Both the position numbers and the translations under genes were made by a program. A stretch of 64,000 bases of DNA from Lentinula raphanica (taxonomy: Eukaryota; Basidiomycota; Agaricomycetes; Agaricales; Omphalotaceae). The stretch spans positions 434,001 through 498,000 of the forward strand of contig JANVFP010000009.1 in the NCBI GenBank assembly GCA_027919835.1, read 5' to 3'. Within the stretch, counting starts at the first letter, position 1; each line of letters begins with the position of its first letter. The notes beneath the pieces were generated by a model, which was given only the letters and a program-made list of their open reading frames with translations, did not search any database and was not told where the DNA came from. Shown one piece after another: positions 1 to 10,770 of this stretch.

Positions 1-1625
1 GAGGGCGAGGTGTCTCAGACGACGATTCCACAGATTCATCTGCCTCGAACCCAGGCGATGAAAGAGGCCGAACAGAGTCTCTGTCCGAAGGCATGCTCAT
101 ACCCGTGCTGCGTCTTGTGTTTCTGGAGGAGATTGTCGTTGGAGGAATGAGGGGAACCATCTCATCTTCTTTTGGATCGTAGCCTGCGAGCATAACACCC
201 GATGTGTCGTCCGTTTCTTCATCCACCCGCACCTTCCCGTACGCAATCGGAGTGAGCATGTGCTTTTTGAGTCGCTCGACAAAGCGTTCTCCATCGTCCA
301 AATCTCGAACGGCTTTCAAGATCTCTTCTCGAATCAGATGCTCCTCCGTACGACTGTGATCGAGCCAGACATCCTTGAGAACATGGACATGCCCTACATC
401 GTCCACCACCTTCCACACCCTTGTGGCCCGACCCAGAGGACTGTCGGCAGCGATATCAGATAGAATCCGGTCGGTGGTGTATGACTTTCCGTTGACTTCA
501 ATCCTATACTGTCGTCGATCATCATCACTCGTATGATCAAACGTGATCGTCGGATCCCAGCCCATCTTCGTCGGTGAGGCGAATGCCAAAGAGAGGAAAA
601 GGCGAATAAGCCGTGGACGATCCTACGGTACAACAGTGAGGAGGATTATCTCAGCGGAGAAGACAAAGTAGAGAACGTACCCTCATGAAATCGAAAGGTG
701 TGGTTTTTAGCAAAGTAGCATGACTGAGAAACCAAAGACGAGTCGAACAGTCTTCGATAGTGGTACCAAAGGTGAAGCGTCTGCACGGGTCGAGGGATAA
801 TATTTGAGTCATATCGTATATCAGTTTCATTACGTTCTGGAGGGAAAGAGTTCAGCACATGAAGTCACAGAAAACGCAATATATTGGACATACATCATTA
901 ATATTTCCGCCACGGTCTGTTGTCTTGAGCTGGCATGGATTCGCGATGTCGTAAACGAAATGATGGTTTGACTCTGTCGAAGCAGCGAGTATTTTGTTGA
1001 ACCCGTCAGGTTGAGCGTCGCCAGCGCCTCGATCAGAATACATAGGCGGATGACCGGTGGTTACGAGAAATTCGAACGTTTGTTGGAGTTCATCGTCATT
1101 TTCTTTTGCTGCGTCTACAACAGCTTTAAATACTTTTTCCATGGGTTGGAAGACCACCGATTCATCGCCATACTTCTTGCTCTGCCCTGCAGCCACGACG
1201 GGGTCAACAGAGAACGCTGACCAACGATCCTGCTCTTCATTGATGGCACCTCGACTTCGCAGTGTTTTCAAGATGTGACCAGTCTTGTCTATCAGCGAAT
1301 GGGGCAGTGGTAGGATCTTTTCGAGGAAGAAGTCGATGGGTATCTCTGGAATCATTTGAGGTATGTCGCGAGTAGCGATGATAGTTCGCTTTTTTTCTAC
1401 TCCTGTAGCGGTAAGATAATCTCCAGAGAGTGTGCCTCTAACTTTGCTTGCAGGGGTCTGTTGAAGAAACGAAGGAAGCTGGGACAAAGAATTTGGTGGT
1501 GGTGGTGGTCCAAGTGGTTCAGGCGTGTGAAAACGATTTGGTCTTGACGCGGTCACCTGTTCAAGCGTCACAGACTTGTCACGGTCGGCTTCGAGAGTAC
1601 GAGGACGAGAACTTGGAGATGACAT
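1..1625 (-). CDS. FunK1 fungal-type protein kinase, 3' part cut off by window edge
   Basis: This is the N-terminal part of a FunK1-family protein kinase, a family expanded in mushroom-forming fungi. The ATG at 1625 opens a long first exon with a Ser/Pro-rich leader. Exon 1 joins exon 2 through a GT-AG intron ending near 840 to give the family block CRRFTFGTTIEDCSTRLWF. A second intron (about 615-680) leads to DDDRRQYRIEVNGKSY and SPLGRATRVWKV, the FunK1 counterpart of the kinase N-lobe. Further on are a FVERLKKH segment and an AYGKV segment. The reading frame then runs off the window at position 1, so the HxD and DFG catalytic motifs cannot be seen. FunK1 kinases are usually 600-900 residues, so roughly half is present. 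The substrate is unknown. The family assignment is firm; whether the kinase is active cannot be judged here. Confidence 0.9.
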
Positions 1626-2301
1626 GTTGATAACTAGATATGCAATGTGGGAAAAGGTAGGAAGACTCTTGTTACAGCGCGTCGCATTATATACCTCTCG
1701 AGTCCCAACAAAGGAAGACTCAAACTATTGTCAGTGACAGATGGTGTTGAATCGAATTCCCAAATTCAGCTTATGGGCCACTGTCGGCTATCACTTGTAC
1801 ACTTCCTCAAGTTGCGTCTTCCAAGTTATTGTTTCCATAAGCCGTATGCTGCTCAATGTGATCTGCCTATTTCTTGTTTCCTACTACCACAGCACCTCTT
1901 GAGTCCAGGCTATAGTAAAGTCGTCTCCCGTGTATGCTGCCCAACGTCTTCTCCTGCAACATTGACTCTTCAACGTCTTATAGAGCTAAGCCTATCGTTT
2001 TCATCTGATCAACCTTTTATGGATTTAAATTCTGCTCACGACCTCAGCGAATAAAATATGTAGAGCAATGTAATGAATGTTTTTTCTCAACTGTATCTGC
2101 TTGACGCCGTCGACTAACGCCTTCAAGAGTACTACTTCTGTCCACAGGCAGAGATTGAGGGCCTCTCTCATTCTTGACCAGATGTAGATACGGTGGTAAT
2201 CAGCTGAAGAGCTTCGCTTTGATAGTGAGATCGACCTGTAGGGCAGCAAGATTCTGTAATCACTCTGTAGCGGAATACATACAGAGATAATTGAACGTAC
2301 A
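1626..2301. other. Intergenic, upstream of FunK1 kinase
   Basis: I see no supported gene here. The stretch holds the kinase upstream region and the 3' flank of the glutaminase relic. Open frames on both strands lack family similarity that I recognise. Confidence 0.5.
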
Positions 2302-2740
2302 TTATAATTGACATTGGATTTTATTGATAGTCTGGCCACTGCTGTGCACTCGATTTCTCTTCCTTCCCTTGAGCTTTCGATAGAAGAATACCACCAATGC
2401 CACAAGTGCGAGGAAAGCAACGCCTCCGATAATGCCTCCTGCAATTGCAGAGTCAGCCTTGTTGACCTTGCTGCCACGATTCGCCGCAACTGGGGCGTTA
2501 CTTCCAGATGATTGACGAGTGGCACTGTGGAGAAGAAGAGCAGTAAGCAAAAGATGAAGGTAGACCCGAATTTTGATTCACTTGACTGCCAGCAAAGCAA
2601 ACATGGCTCCTTGAGCAGGGCTACGATCGTGTGCATCAGTCAATTGATATGCCTTAATACTGGCAAGAAACATACCTGGCGGACCCACTGTTCGGCTGAC
2701 CACTGGTAGTATCATACGTGTTGGTGACGGGGCTGTTCTG
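2302..2740 (-). pseudogene. 5'-truncated relic of a GtaA-type glutaminase (C-terminus and membrane anchor only)
   Basis: Only the tail of a GtaA-like glutaminase remains. Reading down the minus strand, a short exon ends in QPNSGSA, a GT-AG intron follows, and the next exon reads SPAQGAMFALLAV. This matches SPAQGAMFSLLAL in the intact gene at 42872-46514, and the intron sits at the same place. A second intron at the equivalent position joins to NATRQSSG, a spacer, and a transmembrane segment AIAGGIIGGVAFLALVALVV followed by basic FYRKLKGRKRNR, again as in the intact gene. The roughly 680-residue enzyme domain is absent upstream and there is no start codon in context. The splice sites look intact, which suggests recent loss or a partial duplication. 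Expression as a small membrane protein cannot be excluded. Confidence 0.7.
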
Positions 2741-2977
2741 TCCTGTTCTGCCTCGAGACCAAAAGAATTATTTATGACAGGTGCGGGGATACATAAGGTC
2801 ATCGGCTGTGCAGTGGCTCATAGAGACTGAGTCTTTACGGCTCGAACACGACAGAATCATTGTTGGATGATGGTTTTCAATGAAATGACATTCTGGAGTA
2901 GCGTGCTCTATTGCTATAGTGGGTGAGTATAACATGAGAAAGCGAAACGTCGGGAGGTGTAGTAGGAATTAGTTGTT

Positions 2978-3007
2978 GCGTCGAAGAGCGTCGAAGAGCG
3001 TCGAAGA
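2978..3007. repeat. Three tandem copies of a 10-bp unit
   Basis: The unit GCGTCGAAGA is repeated three times without interruption and is followed by a partial fourth copy. It looks like a simple microsatellite-type repeat; no function is implied. Confidence 0.85.
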
Positions 3008-3554
3008 CTCGAAGTGGTTGATGTCCAAATTAGATTCCGTCATAGGCGCCCAAATTCTTGACTTCAGCGCTACTTGAGCGTATTTCAGATATTCTCTCTA
3101 TCACCTCCTAGCCCATCGCTCAGCATAGCGATAGCATGATCATCGAGGATATGGCCTGGATGCGGCCATTGGCCAACATTTCTGGCGTGTTATCCTCCCA
3201 AAATGTCGTTTTTTAGCAGTTTTTAGCACGAATAAATGGTCCGACTCCTGCGCAAGCTGGACCGTCGGAAGGATACAAGAATTGTCCAGATTCCAAACTC
3301 GCCCTCCCTTCGTTGGAGATGGGATCAGGGAAAATCTTGGAAAACCTTCGAGGAGTGTTTCAATCTACGAGAAGCGCAACTTGTACTGGATTGATATCTT
3401 CGTGAAAGTCCTAGGTGTCTAGGTTTTCACGCACCAGTGCACCAGCTTGCTCGATTCTCCACGAAATCAGGCTAAATAATTTGATGTCTCAGCCTTCTCA
3501 GGGCCAACGATGCGTCCGTGATATTCCGTAGCAGATGTCTACCAGCCTGGCCGA

Positions 3555-3560
3555 TATAAA
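3555..3560 (+). promoter_or_regulatory. TATA box of beta-barrel gene
   Basis: A TATAAA hexamer lies 120 bases before the ATG at 3680 and precedes a pyrimidine-rich leader. The second beta-barrel gene (46614-47209) has a TATA element at almost the same distance, which supports both. Confidence 0.6.
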
Positions 3561-3679
3561 ATGCTCATCCGCCGCCTCGTTTCATCCCCCAAGCTGAGCT
3601 GGTCTCTTCCCTCTCGCATCCTTCCTCTCTCTCCATTGCCGGTCAAGTCACTCCCGATTTTTTTCTCTTGTTGATCAAG

Positions 3680-4556
3680 ATGTTCCTCAAATCGTTGAAC
3701 GCTCTTACCTTGATTTTCATCTCGGTTCTGGTCATGTTTGCCACCATCTCTCAAGGCGCCCCCATCGCTGTTCGAAGATCCAAAGTGCTTGTGGATCGTC
3801 GAGATGCATCCTCGAGTGGGGCTAAGTATAGTGGGGATGGTGCGTAGTAATATTGTCACTAATCACCACGAATTCTTGCTCAATTTCTGGGTAGCGACTT
3901 ATTATGAACCTGGATTGGGCGCGTGAGTATGATTGAGCAAATAACTTTCATTCGTCATACTCAGAATCGAATTAGATGTGGAGAAACAAATGAGCCTGGT
4001 GACCCGTAAATCTTTTTCCGAATATTCTCATAGTTCCATTCGCCTGAAGTTTCTCTCCCATTTTCTCTTACAGAATTGTGGCCGTTGCTGCGCCGACCTT
4101 CGATAAATATCCGTAAGTTTGCTAGATGTTGTCGATCTTCTTTGGTGCTTATCTATCTACAGAGGAGCTACAAGCAATCCCAACAAGTTGGTGTTCTCCT
4201 GGAAACTCTCCAAAACATGTTCTGATTTTTCTTCGTCCATTCATAAAGCAATCCCATCTGCAACAAGCCGATCACCATATACTGTAGGTTCAATTGTGAA
4301 CGGTACGCTCTTGTTGTGTAACTGATCATCTTTCTCCGATGCAGATGGTAGTAAGAGTGTTACAGCGACGATTACCGACAGATGCGCGGGCTGCGCAGGG
4401 GAAGCCGACATTGACATGACCTCTTCTCTATTCCAAGTGTGTTGTTGTTTCTTTCAGTGCCGTTCTATTTTCGCTCATGTTGCTAACCCATTCTTACAGT
4501 CACTGGTCGGTGACTTGGGTAAAGGCCGGGTTAGCATAACGTGGAAGTACAATTGA
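3680..4556 (+). CDS. Secreted RlpA/expansin-like double-psi beta-barrel protein
   Basis: A 154-residue secreted protein with eight exons (ends near 3839, 3922, 4005, 4112, 4186, 4283, 4436, 4556), all GT-AG; the exon sum is divisible by three. It begins with a signal peptide (MFLKSLNALTLIFISVLVMF, then a small-residue cleavage region). The mature part carries the double-psi beta-barrel signature: ATYYEPGLGACGETN, VAVAAPTFD, a Pro-Ile-Cys motif, VTATITDRCAGCA, DIDMT, and a final VSITWKYN. The cysteines pair as in barwin/RlpA-like proteins. Family members bind cell-wall polysaccharide or inhibit proteases; which applies here is not visible. There is no carbohydrate-binding module. A decayed copy of the 3' half lies 2.2 kb downstream and a divergent intact relative is at 46614-47209. 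Confidence 0.88.
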
Positions 4557-5955
4557 GCGTCCTGGTTCGTTCGTGCGCTCTTCAGAACATATTGTACACG
4601 ATGATCACAGTCTTTTGGATAATTGGGTTTTTCAGTGGAAGCGACGTTCTGTGGCTGGTTGATCCAGTCAGTCAGGACTCATTCATGCTTTGCAATTGAT
4701 CCTCTTTTGACTCGAAGCAAGAGTCCGAGCGTGTGATTGCGATGTAAATGAACGGGTAGTATAGTATATCATTTCGCTGGATTCTAGCTGCTGAGATGAG
4801 AGCTGCATGTATGATGCAGCTTCGTAGAAGAGAAATTCATTATACTAGTAGTGCTACACTGTTTGAGCTAGACAAAATCAACAGCGAGGATATGATACGT
4901 TGTTGGTCATTTCTATTCTCCCGTGTCCAACAACAGCAAGGATGTCGAACGAGGAAGGGCAGGGAACGGAGGAGACAATTCGACGTCGTTTCAGTCCGGG
5001 ATCGAAAGTGCTGCATGCTTCTTTGATCTACATAATCCATCGACGATGTTCAAAGGTCATTTGGGTTGTCAGTTTATAATCATTTGTGAACATGCCATTC
5101 GAGATGGGCGTTGAGGCGAGTCTTCAGATCGGACGGCTATCGGCAACCAAAACAGTAGACGGACCCAGTTCGAGGAGCTCACCCCCGGGTCCGACAGCTG
5201 GGTGCCGTGTGAGCATCGCGAGAATGCGAGTGCGAGTTTGGCTTTGAGAACAAGAATATGGACGCATTCGTCGGGAAGGCAAAGGCAGATGCTGTGAAGG
5301 ACGTGCAGGAATGAGTATAAGACGACTAAAGATGACCAAAGAGACCAAGAGTTTGGGAGCATCAACTGCGAGGAACAAAAAGCAAAAAAAAAGGGAAAGT
5401 GGAGGGAACGACATCTTTTGTCCTCCATCCGGCGTCGTCCTCTGGAAGTCGACGACACATCGACGGATCACGATTGAGATGTGCGTCAGTCGTCCCGTTC
5501 GTCGTCGCCGCGTCGTCGAAGGAGGTATCAGGATGGGTACTAGCTGCTGCTGCCCTGTAGGAGTCGAAGGGAGCAGGCAAGGCTGGTTTAAACGTTTAGC
5601 GCTCATGAGCGTCAGACCGCTAAGATTAGATCAAAATTCATCCTGCTCCTTTACGCGCGCGCCTATGTTGACTCGTTTCTCAATTCTCATCCACGGTTAA
5701 TTCCGTTTTCAATTTCTTACACTCGTTGAGAAGAACTGCCAGGTTCTCGACCTAGTTTCTCAATATTCCAACAGTCAAACACCATCAAAGAGTGGCCTCC
5801 GGCTTGTCAAGATCTTTCAACGCCCAACGTAGTTTTCCGACACGGATGGGCGGAGTCCTCTGCAAACATTGCCATTGCACAAAACACTCAATAGATCTCT
5901 TGATTGCTATTACAAAGAGAAACCTGGAAACTTACAAACCACCTGAAGGTACAAA
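4557..5955. other. Intergenic 1.4 kb with overlapping but unassigned open frames
   Basis: Open frames occur on both strands at about 5070-5700 (130-160 codons). They overlap each other and show no domain I recognise. The minus frames include a hydrophobic stretch but no clear exon structure. The first 280 bases are the part that is duplicated at 6780-7010. Confidence 0.4.
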
Positions 5956-6286
5956 ATGATAGTCAACTCCATGGTCGACCAGTTGGGTGCGTTTGCCAGC
6001 AAGGTAACCAGGGAAGCGTCGAGTCGGAGGTGAGTCTGTGATCTTGGTCCGTTTCCAACTCTGACGCTAATGAATAATACCAGGTCGGCACCCAGGGTAT
6101 TCTCGCCAGCTCGTTTAGAAAGTGCTCAAGCCAAGGCACTTGGGGAATTCGCTGCGGAAAGTAAACAAGTATATCGTCTTTAGTCTTCGTCCTCTATTCA
6201 CGCAACTGCCACAGATGGACCTACAATGGCGCCTCGCTCGTGACGCGTGTCGTCCGATTCGAGTCTTCTTCCCTGAAGCCGACTGA
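5956..6286 (+). CDS. Possible small three-exon gene, 76 residues, unknown
   Basis: The ATG at 5956 opens an exon to 6029. Canonical GT-AG introns then join 6084-6168 and 6215-6286, giving an uninterrupted 76-residue frame whose exon lengths sum to a multiple of three. The product starts MIVNSMVDQLGAFAS, has an alanine-rich middle (LESAQAKALGEFAAES) likely to be helical, and ends RVFFPEAD. It has no signal peptide, cysteines or membrane segment, and I recognise no family. It sits between the intact beta-barrel gene and its relic, so it may itself be a remnant. An alternative frame of the last exon stays open to about 6465, leaving the true C-terminus uncertain. Confidence 0.35.
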
Positions 6287-6589
6287 TCATGACATCCACC
6301 TGATCAAAGCGTGGACTCGAAAGTTCATCCTTACCTTGCCTATCTCACATGGGCAAAACAGAATCTCCCTTCGAATGTCTTACTTCTCATCTAGGTGGTC
6401 CACTCCATACACAGATCCAAGTCTCCATTCCTGTCACTGGAGTACAAGCCAAGTGAGGCATGGCTGAGGCCCTGTTCAAGGACGAGTACAGGATCATACA
6501 TCAGTTAGTACCTTGACCGTTTTGTCCTACTTGCCAAGCTTGTGGCACACAATACACTCTGCAAAAATCGGGTGCTACACCGCCTGGCT

Positions 6590-7010
6590 TGATAAATTCA
6601 TGGATTGCACAAGAGCAGCCGACATTGACATGACCCCTTCTAGGTCCTCTATTCCAAGTGAGCTGCTCTTCCAAGTGCCGTCCTATTTTCGCTCAAATAT
6701 CTAACCCTTTCAGCCTCGATCAATGCCGGGTGCTCTTCATAACAAACGGTAACACACGATGGCCAGAGTATGAGTTCTTGGGTTTTTGAGTGGGAGCGAC
6801 ATTCTATAGCTTGTTGATCCAGTTAATCAAAATGCAGGACTCATAAATCATTCATGTTTCGCAAATTGCGATTGATCCTCTTTCGACTCCAAGCAAGATT
6901 CCAAGTGCATGGTCAATGGTCATGATGAGCAGGTGCTATATTCCAAATCGGTGGATTCTAGCTGCTGAGGTGAGACCTACATGCATCCTTGTAGAAGAGG
7001 AATGCTTCCT
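6590..7010 (+). pseudogene. Decayed copy of the 3' half of the beta-barrel gene and its flank
   Basis: The stretch aligns by eye with 4375-4835. The shared core is GCCGACATTGACATGACC, encoding ADIDMT. Before it the relic reads DKFMDCTRA where the intact gene has DRCAGCAGE, so conserved cysteine positions are lost. Similarity continues past the stop codon through about 250 bases of 3' flank (for example GGATTCTAGCTGCTGAG in both). No upstream exons or signal peptide can be found in the expected place. It is a partial segmental duplicate that has degenerated. Confidence 0.7.
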
Positions 7011-7638
7011 ATTTCTGTCCCCAAACTCGTCACGAAGCCTTGCATGTACTTACCTCAGCTTCCCCGAATTGATAGGGCACCCTAGACTTTGGCCGTCTAT
7101 CTCTCAATGGGTGCATTCAAAACCTGTTTACAGTAATCAATCATCGTGGCAAGAACTGGGGCAAGAAACAAAGTTCTGGCTTCATAACGAAACTCCAATG
7201 CAGGCTATCGGACATATCCAACGTTCGAAACTTTGTTTAACACTTGAATGCTGGGAAGTCTCGGAGAAGCCTATTTTTTATCATGAACGGTAGACACTCC
7301 AATTGGATCGCCATTCTGTTCGCATATTCGGTCAAGAAAGTTTCCCGTTCGAGAGCTGTGTTGACTATTAGCTCTCTCGCCTCAAATAACTCTTGCGGTC
7401 CATTGTTGTCATTGCATTGTAGCCGATGCTTCCTTCCGTGAGGTTCTCTCGTACTCATTTCGAATTCGTTCTCGAATTTGGTGCAATGTGAGTTCTGATT
7501 AGAATGGTTGTTGTCCGAGAATCCCGTAATATCTTCAACTACATAAAGGTGTATGCTAACAGCTACTTCGTGTCAGAACGGTTCTCTACTCTTATCCACG
7601 TCCTCCGAAATCAACCAAGTATAGGAGCAAACAATCTC
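7011..7638. other. Upstream region of DUF6533 gene A
   Basis: No supported gene. It contains an open frame on each strand of 60-75 codons with no recognisable similarity, then the leader of the next gene. Confidence 0.45.
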
Positions 7639-9496
7639 ATGGATGATTATTCCCTTGTGGCTGCATTGTGAGTTTTGATCTTCTCACCAGAGCACTCAAT
7701 ACTCAATTCAAGCCTCAACAAGACGCACAGATAGCTATCTGTATTTATTCGCCTTTAGTATGTTGTACATTGCTGTTTAGACTGGGCTAGTTCACTCACA
7801 TCTATCATCCCGACCAGCATTCCTCTACTATGACCACCTTCTTACACTTGGTAAGCCTATGTTGGCATTGGCGGGACCCTTATCTGCTACTGATGATACA
7901 ATGGCAACCTAGATGAAGAAATCAAGTTTATATGGTCCCGTCCATACCATTCCAGTAGTTGGCTCTTCTTCCTGAACCGATACTTTTCATTTGTGGGCAA
8001 TATTGTCATATTTCTATCGATGTTCTTTGCTCCATCTGGGCCCTCTGTATGTCTCCTTGTTCTCAAAATGTATATGTGTTTACTTACTATCCTCGCATCA
8101 ACATAGAGGTCGGTTCACTTGTATTCCAACTTGAGCTGTGACTTTCAAAATGCTGAATTCCTAACACAGCTGTCATCCTTGGGAACAATTTCAACAATTC
8201 TTTCATGGTGAGTGAAGCCATTGATAATGTCATTTCTTTTATTATCCTTAAGACTACAACTAGCCTCTGTTCAGATCATAGTTGCAAGTAAGATCTATAT
8301 CATATCAATCATAATCATCAATGAATGACCAAAATCAAAACCTTTGACATGATCTTCCAGTTCTGCTTACAATGAGGGTATATGCACTGTATGGATGCAA
8401 CAGGCATGTAGCTGTTGTTCTGTCTGGGATAATCGTCTTCGGAGTTTGTGCCACAGCAGTGAGTATCAAATGCTAACCTAGCAAAGATTGCTATTGAACT
8501 GAGCATATTTGAATGCAGGTATCATTGACTTTCTCAAAGTCAAGCATTGCAACTTCACCATTTCCAATAGGTTGTCATGATACTCTGAACCTGAAAAAGT
8601 AATGTCTTCCAACTGATAACTATTCACAATCTCAGTATTGATATTTTTTGTTTCAGTGCTGCCTGTAAGCTTGGCTGTATCATCTTGGTTTATGATTTCT
8701 TATAATAGGTTCTTTTAACTCAGTGGTTTCCGTGGGCTGGGAACTTGTTTTGTTCTATGATACATTGCTATTCAGCATGACTCTCTTGAAAGCATATCAG
8801 GCAAGATTCCAACCTCGAATCAAGGAATTCAACAAATTGTCACTTTTGAGAATTATTGTCCAAGATGGTAAGTACATATCCTGCTTTTGGAAAAAATATT
8901 TTGTTCAAGTATTTAAAATTGGTTTAACATAGGATCAATATATTTTGGGTATGTGCAACTGTATATATTTGTTGTTTTTGAAATTTTAACTTTTGTGCAG
9001 TATAATGGTATTGACAAATTTTACAAATGTCCTGACATTCTATGTGAGCTGACATTTTGATATTCAACTCTCTGATCTGAATGACTTTTGTTAGATCTCT
9101 GGAGTAAGTATAACATATAGTACTACTTAGTAACCAGCTACTGAAGTGGTTGCAAATTTAGAGCACTCTCTTAAGAGGTACACTGTCACCTTTTGCAAGC
9201 TGGTAAATTCTCCTTTGGTTCAGCATGATTGGTTGTCTTATTTATATTATCCAGCACATCAGTTACTCTCATGTCACATTTGATGCTGCACCTGCACAAG
9301 ATTGCCAACAAAGGTTTATATGTTTGCCATAGTGATACAATAGCACAAACAGCAAATCCATTTACACCTGATGGTAAGAATTCCAAGAACCTTTTGCTAA
9401 CTAATTTATTATTTGACTGCTATGTGATATTTTACAGCTACAGTATCTGCCATATCATTTGGCCCAAGAGATGTGTCTTCTTTGCAAGAGTCTTGA
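7639..9496 (+). CDS. DUF6533 multi-pass membrane protein, copy A
   Basis: This is a basidiomycete-specific membrane protein of unknown function with about seven transmembrane segments. From the ATG at 7639, short exons splice to give TDSYLYLFAF, FLYYDHLLTLDEEIKFIW and FFLNRYFSFVGNIVIFLSMF: the DUF6533 domain. A Cys-His-Pro-Trp exon, the family motif RVYALYGCN (about 8370-8400), an extracellular loop, SVGWELVLFYDTLLF (8725-8775) and the C-terminal LMSHLMLHLHKIANKG (about 9260-9310) follow. The last exon ends at a TGA closing at 9496. Every exon has a counterpart in copies B and C with matching splice positions. The second half is clearly more AT-rich than copy B. The family is sometimes compared with receptors, but no ligand or partner is known. 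Confidence 0.82.
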
Positions 9497-9660
9497 GCAC
9501 TGAATAGAATTATTTGGAAATATAGACTAGAGCATTGCTAATTTATTGAATCTACTGGATTCACAATGGAACTTCAAAAAATTCAAAGTACAGGGCAAAG
9601 ATTCAAGCCCAATTTCAAACTGTGCAGTGTGGACTAGATCTGACAGATTCATCATTCACA

Positions 9661-9750
9661 ATATTAGCCTAAGTGAGTACACAAATGACCCTCAGAACAG
9701 AGACAAGTTTTCATCATTACCTATTAGCCTAAGTGAGTACACGGATGACC
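9661..9750. repeat. 60-bp tandem repeat, about 1.5 copies, plus a displaced third piece
   Basis: ATTAGCCTAAGTGAGTACAC occurs at 9663 and again at 9723, exactly 60 bases apart. The part ACCCTCAGAACAGAGACAAG of the unit recurs with two changes near 9799. This suggests a short tandem array or the remnant of a repeated element. Confidence 0.75.
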
Positions 9751-10254
9751 TGTAGGTAACACTAAGTAAGTAGAGATAGAAAATAGAAGTAAAGATGTAC
9801 CCTCAGAATGGAGACAAGTTCTGAGGGGAGTCTGTTGATTTTGTACACATATAAATAAGAGAAAATTGTAAGTAAGATTTTCACCATCCATAAGTGAATG
9901 ACTTGACCTCGGAACTTGGATACCCTGAAATCAGATGTTGAAATGAACACAAGGAGCTGTGTCAACAGAGGTATATGCTGAAGAGAAAACCCAACAGGAG
10001 GATGTATGCACTTCCACAGGATGCCAAACACTTACATGAGCATACACAGAATGCATAGTAGATGCTCGAACTCTAACAAGATCTATGTCATCCTGATTGT
10101 CAATGTTACAATACCAAAAGCCAAAGAACAGAAAATTTCATAGACAAAGCTGTGTTAGTTGTGTTTCTCCAGCTAAGATTCAAGAATCAGTTGCTGTAGC
10201 CTGTCAAAAGGTGCCACTGTAGGGACATCAGCAAAACAGCATTCTTTTCTGCTG

Positions 10255-10510
10255 TTCAGCACTGTCTAGCACCACCACTGTCCAGTAGACCGGGCACTCA
10301 GCATGCGGGCTCCCAGCAAGGGTGCTGCAGGATGGCAGTGCTGGACAGAGATTATTGATTGCTGGACAGCACCACAGCACAATTCAGTTGCAGCACTGCA
10401 CCACTTGTGACTTGGCATATGCTTAAATATTCTCACAACCTGAATGATGACAATAACATGAGCTGAATCTATTTACTGTCCAGTGCAATACAGTACTGGA
10501 GGTGCTGGGA
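10255..10510. repeat. Cluster of inverted CTGTCCAG / CTGGACAG motifs, possible non-autonomous element
   Basis: CTGTCCAG occurs near 10278 and 10475 and its reverse complement CTGGACAG twice near 10345 and 10370, embedded in repeated GCAGTGCTG/CAGCACC words. The arrangement resembles the subterminal repeats of a small inverted-repeat transposon. I could not define outer ends or a target-site duplication. Confidence 0.35.
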
Positions 10511-10770
10511 GGCAAGCCGCAAAATCTATATTTTGCTGATTAGTAGAGAATTAAGTTGTACAATATTACTGACTAATATGATTGCTGTCAATCAGTGAAT
10601 ATTGAATTCATACTGTCTATATTGACTCACTGTGGACTTGAAGCACCATGTTCAGTGATGCTTGCTTAAATATCTTCTGTCTTACTAGGCAACCATGAGT
10701 ATATGAAGGAAATTATAAGTAGACAAACATACTCAGAACTTCATTCCCCATTTTTACTCCTATATCTTTC

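Larger units (their letters stand above)
2741..3679. other. Intergenic, promoter side of secreted beta-barrel gene
   Basis: No gene seen. It contains a short 10-bp tandem repeat near 2978 and, at its right end, the TATA box and 5' leader of the next gene. Confidence 0.5.
9497..10770. other. AT-rich spacer between two DUF6533 genes
   Basis: No gene is supported. The stretch is unusually AT-rich for the window. It holds a 60-bp tandem repeat and a cluster of inverted CTGTCCAG/CTGGACAG motifs (listed separately), as expected of a decayed mobile element. Confidence 0.5.

Noticed and set aside
5069..5700. Overlapping 130-160 codon frames on both strands
   Set aside because: They overlap each other, lack recognisable domains, and no exon structure resolves them.
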